Of a stretch of 64,000 nucleotides of DNA, positions 28,164 through 37,023 are shown piece by piece. The DNA comes from Streptomyces sp. P3 (GTDB lineage: Bacteria > Actinomycetota > Actinomycetes > Streptomycetales > Streptomycetaceae): the NCBI GenBank assembly GCA_016893485.2, contig JAFEKX020000001.1, forward strand, positions 3,596,001 through 3,660,000, in the 5' to 3' direction. How positions within the stretch are numbered: the stretch's first letter is position 1; each line of letters opens with the position of its first letter. A program made the position numbers and the translations under genes. The notes beneath the pieces are model-generated. The model made no database searches and was not told where the DNA came from. It saw only the letters and a program-made list of their open reading frames with translations.

Positions 28164-30705
28164 ATGAGCGGGACACAGCGAACGTGTCAACGGCCGGGCT
28201 GCGAGGGCTCGTACGAGGACGTCGGCGGCGGCGAGCTGTACTGCGACACGTGCGGTCTGGCGCCGGTGGTGTCGGCGTCCGGGGCGATCAGTTCACCGCC
28301 CACGGGGATGGCCAGCGGCAAGGGTTCGCGGGGTTCGGGAAGCGGCAGTTCCCGTACCAGCAGCCGGAGTTCGCGTACGTCGTCGCAGTCGTCGAAGTCG
28401 CGGCGGTCGGTGTCGGGGCGGCTCTCGCGCTCCGAGTCGGGCCGCTCCACCGGCCGTTCGGTGTCGGTGCGCAGCTCCGGCTCGTCGTCCGGGACGTCGA
28501 GCCGCGGCCGGCTCGGGGTCGGTCTGGTACAGGTGCCGGGGTGCCGCGGCCCGACCCGCGCGAGATGGTGCTGGAGAACCCGGAGGTGCCCGAGCGGAAG
28601 CGGTTCTGCTCGCGCTCGGACTGCGGTGCTCCGGTGGGCCGGGCGCGCGGTGAGAGCCCGGGGCGCACGGAGGGTTTCTGCACCAAGTGCGGCAACCCGT
28701 ACTCGTTCTCGCCCAAGCTGGAGACCGGCGACATCGTGCACGGCCAGTACGAGGTCGTGGGCTGTCTGGCGCACGGCGGTCTCGGCTGGGTCTATCTCGC
28801 CGTGGACCGCGCGGTCTCCGACCGGTGGGTGGTCCTCAAGGGTCTCCTCGACACCGGCGACCAGGACGCGATGGAGGCCGCGATCTCCGAGCGGCGCTTC
28901 CTCGCCGAGATCGAGCACGCCAACATCGTGCGGATCTACAACTTCGTGGAGCACCTGGACCAGCGGACGGGCTCGCTCGACGGCTACATCGTCATGGAGT
29001 ACGTCGGCGGCAAGTCCCTCAAGGAGATCGCCAACGACCGCCGTACGGAAGGCGGGAAGCGCGATCCGCTGCCGGTGGAGCAGGCCTGCGCGTACGGCAT
29101 CGAGGCCCTGGAGGCGCTCGGCCACCTGCACAGCCGCAACCTCCTGTACTGCGACTTCAAGGTCGACAACGCGATCCAGACCGAGGACCAGCTCAAGCTG
29201 ATCGACATGGGCGCGGTGCGCAGGATGGACGACGACGAGTCGGCCATCTACGGCACGGTCGGCTACCAGGCGCCGGAGGTCGCGGAGGTCGGCCCGTCGG
29301 TGGCGAGCGACCTGTACACGGTGGCCCGCACGCTCGCGGTGATGACCTTCGACTTCCAGGGCTACACGAACGTCTTCGTGGACTCCCTGCCCGACCCGGA
29401 CAACATCGAGGTCTTCCGCCGCTACGAGTCGTTCTACCGGCTCCTGGTCCGCGCCACCGACCCCGACCCGGCCCGCCGCTTCGCCTCGGCGCAGGAGATG
29501 GCCGAGCAGCTGACGGGCGTGCTGCGCGAGGTCGTCTCGCTGCAGACCGGCCGGGCCCGCCCGTCCCTGTCCACCCTGTTCGGGCCCGAACTGAAGGTCA
29601 CGGACACGGAGTTGGTGCCGGTACTGGTCGGTGACGTGTCGACGCTGGGGGCGAGAGCGGCCCGCCCGCCGAGCGTGCCCCAAGTGGCCGCGCCGGCACG
29701 GCACTTGCCGAACGGCCGCACAGCGCCCCGGCGTTGACCGGGCTCAACGGCAGCGCGCCGCGCCTGGTCAAGGAGGTCGACTCCCCCGCCGTGGCACTCG
29801 CGCTGCCGGTGCCGCACGTCGACCCGAGCGACCCGAACGCGGGCTTCCTGGCGGGCCTGATGGCGACCGCGGCGACCGAACTGCTCGGCGCGCTCGCGTC
29901 GGCGCCCTCGCCGTCCGTGGAGACCCGGCTGCGGCAGATCCGCGCCTGGCTGGAGAACGGCGACTCGTACACCGCGCTGGACGCCCTGGCGAAGCTGGAG
30001 GACGAGCGGCCCGACGACTGGCGGGTGGTCTGGTACACCGGCGTGGCCGCGCTGGCGACCCGTGACTACGAGGCCGCCGCCCTGTCCTTCGACGCGATCT
30101 ACGACGCCTTCCCGGGCGAGCCCGCGCCGAAGCTGGCGCTCGGCCTGTGCGCCGAGGTGCTGGAGCAGCTGGACAACGCGGCGGAGTACTACCGCCTGGT
30201 GTGGTCGACCGACCCGAGCTATGTGAGCGCGGCCTTCGGTCTGGCCCGCGTCCAGCTCGCGACCGGCGACCGGCAGGGTGCCGTACGGACGCTGGAATCG
30301 GTGCCCGAGGCATCGATCCACTACACGGCCGCGCGCGTGGCCGCCGTACGGGCGCGGCTTCGGCAGCGGGTCGCGGCGGCCGACGACACGCCGTTCCTGG
30401 ACGATCTGACCGCCGCCGCCGGACAGGTGGAAGCGCTGGAGGGATACGGTCTGGACGCGGTCAGGCGCGAGCGGTTGTCGGCCGAGGTCCTCGGCTGCGC
30501 GCTGGACTGGATACTCTCCGGAGGCCGGGGTTCCGTGCCGCTCACGCGGCGGGAGCTGCTCGGCAGCGAACTGGACGAGCGGGGACTCCGCTTCGGCCTG
30601 GAGCGTTCGTACCGCACGCTGGCCCGGCTGGCACGGGACGGCGAGGAGAGGATCGACCTGGTGGAACGTGCCAACCGTTACCGCCCCGGACGTGGGTGTA
30701 GTTGA
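28164..30705 (+). CDS. pknG: PknG-type serine/threonine protein kinase with zinc ribbons and TPR domain
   Basis: About 847 residues. Two zinc ribbons precede the kinase: CQRPGCEG...CDTCG (about residues 8-32), a Ser/Arg-rich linker, then CSRSDCG...CTKCG. Kinase: Gly loop CLAHGGLGWVYLA, VAIK-type lysine in VVLKGL, catalytic loop LLYCDFKVDNA (an Asp without the usual HRD, as in PknG), LIDMGAVRR in place of DFG, then GTVGYQAPE. A TPR domain follows (~SYTALDALAKLEDERPDDWR to the end). ATG 28164 is used; GTG 28134, overlapping the previous stop, is an alternative. Apparent frameshifts near 28530 and 29735. The stop overlaps the phosphatase start. Confidence 0.9.
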
Positions 30706-32043
30706 TGTCGCAGATGCCCCAGCTCTCCGCCTGCCCGAGCTGCGAAGAGCCGCTGGAGTCGGGTGACCGCTTCTGCGGCGCCTGCGGGTACGACCTGTCC
30801 GCCGTGCCCGCGCCACCGGACGACCACCCGACGCTCACCATGAACGGCGCGGTGCCGCCCGCGCCCGAGGAGGCGGCGGACGTGGACTGGCCCGTGGTGC
30901 CGCCGCCGGAGAGCTCCGAGACCCCTTCGGCGGTCCATCTGCCGACGGACCTGCCCGGCACCGACTCCGCCGGCACCCCGCTGCCGTCCAACGCCCCGCT
31001 GCCGCCCGCCGGTTCACCGGTCGCGGCGGCGACGGGCGTGCGGTTCGACCGGCCGCCGGAGCCCGACGAGTACCCCCTCCAGGCGCCGGACCCCGGGTCA
31101 CCGCCGAGCCGCCGACCGCGGGCGAGGGCGTCAAGGTGTGCGTGGCCTGCCGCTCGGGCCGGGTGGACCCGGACGGCTACTGCGAGAACTGCGGGCATGC
31201 CCAGCCCCGCGAACGCGACCACATGGAACAGGAGTTGGGCCCGCTCGCGGCGGTCAGCGACCGCGGCCTGCGCCATCACCGCAACGAGGACGCCTTCGCC
31301 GTGGGCCAGTGTGTGCTGCCCGACGGGGCGCCCGCGCTCGTCGCCGTGGTGTGCGACGGGGTGTCGTCGGCGACGCGGCCCGACGCGGCCTCACTGGCCG
31401 CTTCGCAGAAGGCCGGTGAGGCGTTGCTGGCCGCGCTGCCGCAGGGGACGCATCCGCAGGCGGCGATGCACGAGGCGATCATCGCGGCCTCGCACGCGGT
31501 CAACTCCTGGCGGAGGAGCCCGCGACGGCCCGCGAGCACGCCCCGCACCAGAACGCGCCGGCCTGCACATTGGTCGGCTCCGTCGTCACCCCGACCCTGC
31601 TGGTGGTCGGCTGGGTCGGCGACAGCCGCGCCTACTGGATCCCGGTGGACCGCAGTTCACCGCCGGCCCGGCTCACCGAGGACGACTCGTGGGCGGCCCA
31701 GATGGTCGCCGCGGGCCTGATGAGCGAGGCGGAGGCCTACGCCGACGAGCGCGCCCACGCGATCACCGGCTGGCTCGGCGCGGACGCGTACGAACTGGAG
31801 CCGCACACCGCCTCGTTCAAGCCGGACCGCCCCGGTGTGGTGGTGGTCTGCACGGACGGGCTGTGGAACTACGCGGAGTCCGCCGAGGAGATGGCCGAGA
31901 TCGTCCCCGCCGACGCGGCGATCCGTCCGCTGCACGGCGCCCAGGTGCTGGTCGGTCACGCGCTGGACGGCGGGGGCCACGACAACGTAACAGTGGCCGT
32001 CGTGCCGTTCCCGGCCCCGCCACAAGGGGCAGTATCCGGCTGA
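30705..32043 (+). CDS. PP2C-family protein phosphatase with two zinc ribbons
   Basis: About 447 residues from ATG 30705 (TGATG overlap with pknG). An N-terminal ribbon CPSCEEPL...CGACG, a long Pro/acidic disordered stretch and a second ribbon CVACRSG...CENCG come first. The PP2C domain has SDRGLRHHRNEDAFAVG (metal Asp/Glu), VAVVCDGVSSA, VVGWVGDSRAYWI, VVVCTDGLWNYA and GGHDNVTVAVV, all the conserved motifs. It should reverse phosphorylation by the adjacent kinase, in the cytoplasm. Apparent frameshifts near 31105 and 31520. Confidence 0.9.
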
Positions 32044-32141
32044 GGCCGTACAAACAGGGACGGCCGCGGACCGGAGGGGACCGGTCCGCACATAGTCATC
32101 GCCCCATCCAGGTGGGGCACTTGAGGGGGAACAGAGCAGGC

Positions 32142-33488
32142 ATGGCCAATTTCTCGAAGTCGAACGTGCCGTACAGTTCTCGGTCGACGTGTACCAGAAC
32201 GAGTACCTGCCGGAGGGCGGGCGCGAGGTCAACGCGATCGTCACGGTCACCTCGACCGGTGGCGGCACCATCGGGAGCCCGGTCGCGGCGCCCCATCTGT
32301 ACTCGGCCGGGCAGGGCCCGGACGCGGCCGTGGCGATCATGGTGGACTGCTCGGGGTCGATGGACTATCCGCCGACCAAGATGCGCAACGCCCGCGACGC
32401 CACGGCCGCCGCGATCGACACCCTGCGTGACGGTGTGCACTTCGCGGTGATCGGCGGCACACATGTCGCCAAGGAGGTCTATCCCGGCGGCGGCAGACTC
32501 GCGGTCGCGGACGCCCGCACCCGCGACCAGGCCAAGCAGGCGCTGCGCAAGCTGAGCGCGGGCGGCGGCACGACGATCGGCACCTGGCTGCGCCTCGCCG
32601 ACCGGCTGCTGTCCTCGGCCGACGTCTCCATACGCCACGGCATCGTGCTGACCGACGGCCGAAACGAGCACGAGGCGCCGGAGGACCTGAAGGCCGCACT
32701 CGACTCCTGCGCCGGACGGTTCACCTGTGACGCGCGGGGCGTCGGCACCGACTGGGAAGTGAAAGAAGTCACAGGGATCGCCTCCGCGCTGCTCGGCACC
32801 GCCGACATCGTCGCGGACCCGGCCCACCTCGCCGCCGACTTCACGCAGATGATGGAGACGGCGATGGGCAAGGAGGTCGCGGACGTCGCGCTGCGGCTGT
32901 GGACGCCGGTGGGCACGGCCATCAAGTTCGTCAAGCAAGTCGCGCCCCGGGTCGAGGAGTTGACCGACCGGCGCACCGAGGCCGGACCCCGCGCCGGGGA
33001 CTACCCCACCGGTTCCTGGGGAGACGAGTCACGTGACTACCACGTGTGCGTCGAGGTCCCCGAGGCCGGCATCGGCCAGGAGATGCTGGCCGCCCGGGTC
33101 TCGCTGGTCGTCCCGCAGCCCGACGGAAGCACGCAGAACCTGGGCGCCCAGGGCCTGGTGAAGGCCGTGTGACCGACGACATGGTGGCCTCCACGTCCAT
33201 CAACCCCAGGTCGCGCACTACACCGGCCAGGCCGAACTGGCACAAGTCATCCAACAAGGGCTCGATCTCCGCAAATCGGGAGATGTCGACGGAGCAACGG
33301 CCAAACTGGGGCGGGCCGTTCAGCTCGCCAGCGTCTCCGGAAACGCGGATACTGCGAAACTGCTTGCGAAGGTGGTGGACGTGGTCGATGCCGCGGCGGG
33401 TACTGTGCGACTGAAGGCGAAGGTCGCGGAGGCCGACGAGATGACTCTCGAGACACGGTCCACAAAGACTGTTCGTGTAAAGAAGTGA
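32142..33488 (+). CDS. von Willebrand factor A domain protein
   Basis: About 449 residues from ATG 32142 (MANFSKSNVP). A beta-rich start (QNEYLPEGGREVNAIVTVTS) precedes the vWA domain with a metal-ion-dependent adhesion site DCSGSM, Thr in AGGGTTIGTW and Asp in VLTDGRNEHE. The C-terminal segment (VAHYTGQAELAQVIQQGLDL, then GDVDGATAKLGRAVQLA) is helical and ends with the basic RSTKTVRVKK. It is cytoplasmic (no signal), likely a binding platform in the phospho-signalling cassette. Apparent frameshifts near 32172 and 33172. Confidence 0.85.
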
Positions 33489-33548
33489 CCTGGCAAGCAC
33501 GACTCCGTGAGACCGAGAACGACCCTGTGCGAAAGGGGACGCGCCGAC

Positions 33549-35391
33549 ATGCCGACCTGCCCGAACGGACACCAGTCGGGTTCCGACGACTGGTGCGAGG
33601 TCTGCGGTCACCGCATGGCCGGTGCCGTACCCCCGCCCCCTCCCCCGCCCCCGGCGGCGGCGGCGGCTTCCCGCCGCCCGCGCCCGGCCGCACCCCGGCC
33701 GCCGAGGCGGAGCTGTGCCCGCAGTGCCGTACGCCCCGTGAGGGCGGTGCGCCGTTCTGCGAGGAGTGCCGGTGGAACTTCCTGACGAACACGGCGACGT
33801 CGTACACCCCGGCCGCGCCGCGCCCCACGTCTCCCGGCCCGAGCCCGGCGGCCCGCTTCCAGCAGCCGCCCGGTCCCGGCGCGGGTCCCGGCGCGGGTCC
33901 TGGCGCCGGTCCCGGTCCGTCGTACGGCGGTGACTCCTACGAGTACCAGGGTCGCGGCCCTCGCAGATGAACCGGCCCGCGGAGCCCATACCCCCTTCGG
34001 GAGCGAACCGACGGGGCGGCCCGGGGGACCTGGGGCGCCTGGGGTCCGAACGGCCCCGGTGGCTTCGGTGGTGGCGAACGACAGGGCGGGCCCGGTGGGC
34101 CTGGAGGTCCCGGTTCGCAGGGATTCGGCAACGACCGGCAGGGTGGGCCCGGTGGCCCTGGTGGCCCCGGCTCGCAGGGCTTCGGCGGTGAGCGTCAGGG
34201 CGGCCCCGGTGGACCTGGCGGATCCGGTGGTCCCGGCCCGCAGGGCTTCGGCAACGACCGGCAGGGTGGCCCCGGTAACCCCGGCGGCCCCGGTGCGCAG
34301 GGCTTCAACGAGCGGCAGGGCGGCGGTCCCGGTGGTCCGGGCGCGCAGGGCTTCGGCGGTGAGCGCCAGGGTGGCAACGCCTTCGGCGCCAACGACCCGT
34401 CCGGTCCGCCCCGGCCCCCCTTCGGCAACAACGACCCGTCCGGTCCCCCGCGACCGCCCTTCGGCAACGAGGCGTCCGGTCGGCCGGGGTCCTTCGGCAA
34501 CGAGCAATCCCCGGGCGGCGGTGGCCAGTTCGGCAACGAGCGCCCCGGGCAGAACGAGTTCGGCGGCGGTCGGCCCGGTGCCTTCGGTGGTGAGCGGCAG
34601 GGCCCGCCCGGACCGTTCGGCAACGACTCCTCGAACCCGCAGGGTCCCCGAACTTCGGCGGCCCCGACCCCTCCCGGCCGATCCCGCCGCCCCCGGACCG
34701 GCCCAGCCCGCGGGGCCCGGTCGGACGAGCGGTGCCCCTCAGGCGTTCCAGCAGTCCGCGCCGCCGGCTCCGCCCGGGTTCCCGCAGGAGACGAACCGTC
34801 CGCAGCAGGGCGGCTCGCCCTTCGGCGGCGGTGACGACGACTGGGTGATCTCCCCGCCGACTCCCGGGTCCCCGGGTGGGCCCGGCGGTCTTGGCGGCCC
34901 TGGCGGTCCCGGTCAGGGTGGGTACGGCTATCCGCAGCCCGGTTCCACCCAGGCACCGCCCGGACGGCCCGCGTATCAGCAGCAGCCGACCACCTGGCTG
35001 GCGACGATCGGGCCCGACCGTGACTACTTCATGGCGATGATGCAGCGTTCGGGACCGGAGGCCGCAGGGCTCAATCTGCCCGCGTACTCCCTGAGCAGCA
35101 GCGGCAGTTGACCGGGAACCAGATCACCATCGGGCGTCGGCGGCACTCCACCGGGGAGTCTCCTGACATCGATCTGTCGGTGCCGCCCGAGGATCCGGGG
35201 TTTCGCATCAGCATGCCGTGCTGGTGCAGCAGCCGGACGGGAGCTGGGCGGTTGTCGACCAGAACTCGACCAACGGGACGACGGTGAACGGGGGCGAGGA
35301 GCCTATCCAGCCCTTCGTGCCGGTGCCGTTGCAGGACGGGGATCGGGTGCATGTGGGGGCCTGGACGACGATCACTGTGCGGCGGGGTTAA
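33549..35391 (+). CDS. FHA-domain protein with zinc ribbons and collagen-like Gly-Pro region
   Basis: About 614 residues once repaired. Order: ribbon CPNGH...CEVCG, polyproline, ribbon CPQCRTP...CEEC, a Pro/Gly linker, then about 200 residues of collagen-like sequence (about 34020-34640). In that region QGFGNDRQGGPGGPGGPG-like units recur. A short GPDRDYFMAMMQRSGPEA stretch then leads to the C-terminal FHA domain: QITIGRRRHSTGESPDIDLS, HAVLVQQPDGSWAVVDQNST then NGTTVNG. The FHA Arg, Ser and His-type phosphothreonine-binding signature is retained. It should read phosphothreonine made by PknG, in place of mycobacterial GarA. The repeats contain many apparent frameshifts (from ~33650 to ~35205). 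Confidence 0.82.
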
Positions 35392-35419
35392 GACGACGAT
35401 CGCTGTGCGGCGGGGCTAA
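35364..35419. repeat. 28-bp tandem duplication across the FHA gene stop codon
   Basis: 35364-35391 and 35392-35419 are the same 28-mer with two differences (core GACGACGATC then CTGTGCGGCGGGG). The first copy ends with the gene's TAA; the second ends CTAA. The unit is not a multiple of three, so read-through would change frame. Confidence 0.85.
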
Positions 35420-35469
35420 GACGGGTCCGCTGCGTTGTCTGTCGTCTGCTGCGCCGTTGGGGCTGGGCT

Positions 35470-35497
35470 CGCAGTTCCCCGCGCCCCTTGCGGGGGC
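35470..35497. terminator. Intergenic hairpin of common Streptomyces type
   Basis: CCCCGC and GCGGGG arms flank CCCCTT in the element CGCAGTTCCCCGCGCCCCTTGCGGGG. This sequence type recurs between genes in Streptomyces genomes. It sits between the converging FHA and methyltransferase genes. Confidence 0.55.
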
Positions 35498-35503
35498 GTG
35501 CGC

Positions 35504-36466
35504 CTAAGGGAGCGGCCAGGTGTGGGCGGTCTCCGGATCGTCCAGCCATGCCCACGCCCGTTCGCCTGTGACCGTTACGCCGTAGCGCTCTCTGCCGGGT
35601 CTGCCCTCGCTCTCCCACAGGTCTCTGGCCTCCCGGGGTCCAGGACGCCCTGGGTGAGGGTGAGCAGGAAACGGAGCAGTTCGTGGTCGCCGGGGTGTGG
35701 GGATCTCGCCCCGCACCGACGGCTCGGCGCCGCGCAGGGGAACGAAGTACGCAGCCGTGTCAAGGAAGTTGCCCTCCGCGTGGGTCTCGTCGTGGACCGT
35801 GAGGGTGATCAGGCCGGTGGCGAGGGGGCCAGGATGCGGGCGCCGGGGTGCACTGGGGAGCCAGGCCCGGGGATCGTGGGCAGGGCGCAGGTGGCGATGA
35901 TGCGGTCGTAGGGGGCGTGTTCGGGGCTCCTCGGGCGCCGTCGCCGGTGATGACGGCCGGGTGGTGGCCGGCGTCGGCGAGGTGGGCGCGGGCGGAGTCG
36001 GTGATCTCCGGGTCCAGGTCGACGGTGGTGACGTGGTCGTCGCCGAGCCGGTGGGCGAGCAGGGCCGCGTTGTAGCCGGTGCCCGCGCCGATCTCCAGGA
36101 CGTGGTCGCCGTCCGTCACCCGGAGTTCGGCCAGCATCCGTGCCATCAGTGAGGGCTGGCTGCTGGAGGAGAGCAGCTCGCCGTCCCGGAGCCGGGTGGC
36201 GAGCGGGCCGTCGGTGTACACCCCGCGCAGCCAGCGCTCCCGGGTGTACGGGTCGGGGCTGTCGCGCCACAGCCGGTCCTGTCCGCGTCCGTCCGCGGAG
36301 CCGACGTAGTAGTACGGCACGAACAGGTGCCGGGGCACCGCCGTGAACACCTCCCGCCACCGGGGTCCGTGTCCCAGGCGCCGCTCAGTCCGATCTCCCG
36401 CACCAGTTCCGCCCGTGCGGAGACGGCGACGGCGTCCAGGTCCTTGTCCAGAGCGTGCGCGCTCAT
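35504..36466 (-). CDS. Protein-L-isoaspartate O-methyltransferase family protein
   Basis: About 322 residues from ATG 36466 (MSAHALDKDLDAVAVSARAE). The PCMT core: VFTAVPRHLFVPYYYVGSAD, GELLSSSSQPSLMARMLAEL, SAM motif I VLEIGAGTGYNAALLAHRLG, TVDLDPEITDSARAHLADAG, YDRIIATCALPTIPG. PCMT repairs isoaspartate in proteins or, in actinobacteria, modifies peptides; there is no precursor peptide nearby. The C-terminal part beyond the core (ERYGVTVTGERAWAWLDDPE) is an extra domain seen in longer actinobacterial versions. At least three apparent frameshifts between 35560 and 36350. Divergent from the globin gene. Confidence 0.8.
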
Positions 36467-36551
36467 ACGTCCACTGTCCTGCCGTACGGGCCGCAGGGCG
36501 AGTGGTCCTAGGCCTCAGGTCGTCGGCCGCCCCGTCTGAGACCATGGGGGT

Positions 36552-36956
36552 GTGAACGAGATTCGGCGCGGCACGCTTCAGGAGCAGACCTTCTACGAGC
36601 AGGTCGGCGGGGAGAAGACCTTCCGTCGGCTCGTCCACCGTTTCTACGAGGGCGTCGCCGGGGACCCGCTGCTGCGGCCGATGTACCCGGAGGAGGACCT
36701 GGGCCCGGCCGAGGAGCGCTTCACCCTCTTCCTGATGCAGTACTGGGGCGGCCCGACGACGTACAGCGACCACCGCGGCCACCCGCGCCTGCGCATGCGC
36801 CACGCCCCCTTCCAGGTCGACCAGGCCGCGCACGACGCCTGGCTGAAGCACATGCGGGTCGCCGTGGACGAACTCGGGCTGTCCGAGGAGCACGAGCAGA
36901 CGCTGTGGAACTACCTGACGTACGCCGCCGCCTCGATGGTGAACACGGCGGGCTGA
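36552..36956 (+). CDS. glbO: Truncated hemoglobin, group II (TrHbO-like)
   Basis: 134 residues from GTG 36552, intact. The 2-on-2 globin pattern is clear: FYEQVGGEKTFRRLVHRFYE (helices A-B, Tyr B10), FTLFLMQYWGGP, LRMRHAPFQVDQAAHDAWLK (proximal His F8 and Trp G8 typical of group II), then LWNYLTYAAASMV. Binds heme; proposed roles are oxygen/NO chemistry or peroxide protection. It stands alone, with a direct repeat 15 bases after its stop. Confidence 0.9.
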   Translation: MNEIRRGTLQEQTFYEQVGGEKTFRRLVHRFYEGVAGDPLLRPMYPEEDLGPAEERFTLFLMQYWGGPTTYSDHRGHPRLRMRHAPFQVDQAAHDAWLKHMRVAVDELGLSEEHEQTLWNYLTYAAASMVNTAG

Positions 36957-36971
36957 CCGTCGTTCACTGAG

Positions 36972-37007
36972 CGTCGGATTCCGGTCGTACGACGTCGGAT
37001 TCCGGTC
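36972..37007. repeat. 15-bp direct repeat with 21-bp period after glbO
   Basis: CGTCGGATTCCGGTC occurs at 36972-36986 and again at 36993-37007. It lies between the globin stop and the start of the large permease, so it could be a regulatory site for the latter (two helical turns apart) or a small tandem duplication. Confidence 0.7.
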
Positions 37008-37023
37008 ACGATCCGATCAAGCA

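Noticed and set aside
33549..35111. Several long alternative frames in the Gly/Pro repeat region as separate genes
   Set aside because: Only one frame at each point gives the QGFG-RQGGPGGPG pattern; the others are shadows of a repetitive GC-rich sequence.
35504..36466. Methyltransferase as part of a ribosomal peptide (graspetide or lanthipeptide) cluster
   Set aside because: PCMT-like enzymes occur in such clusters, but no precursor peptide, ligase or synthetase gene lies nearby.
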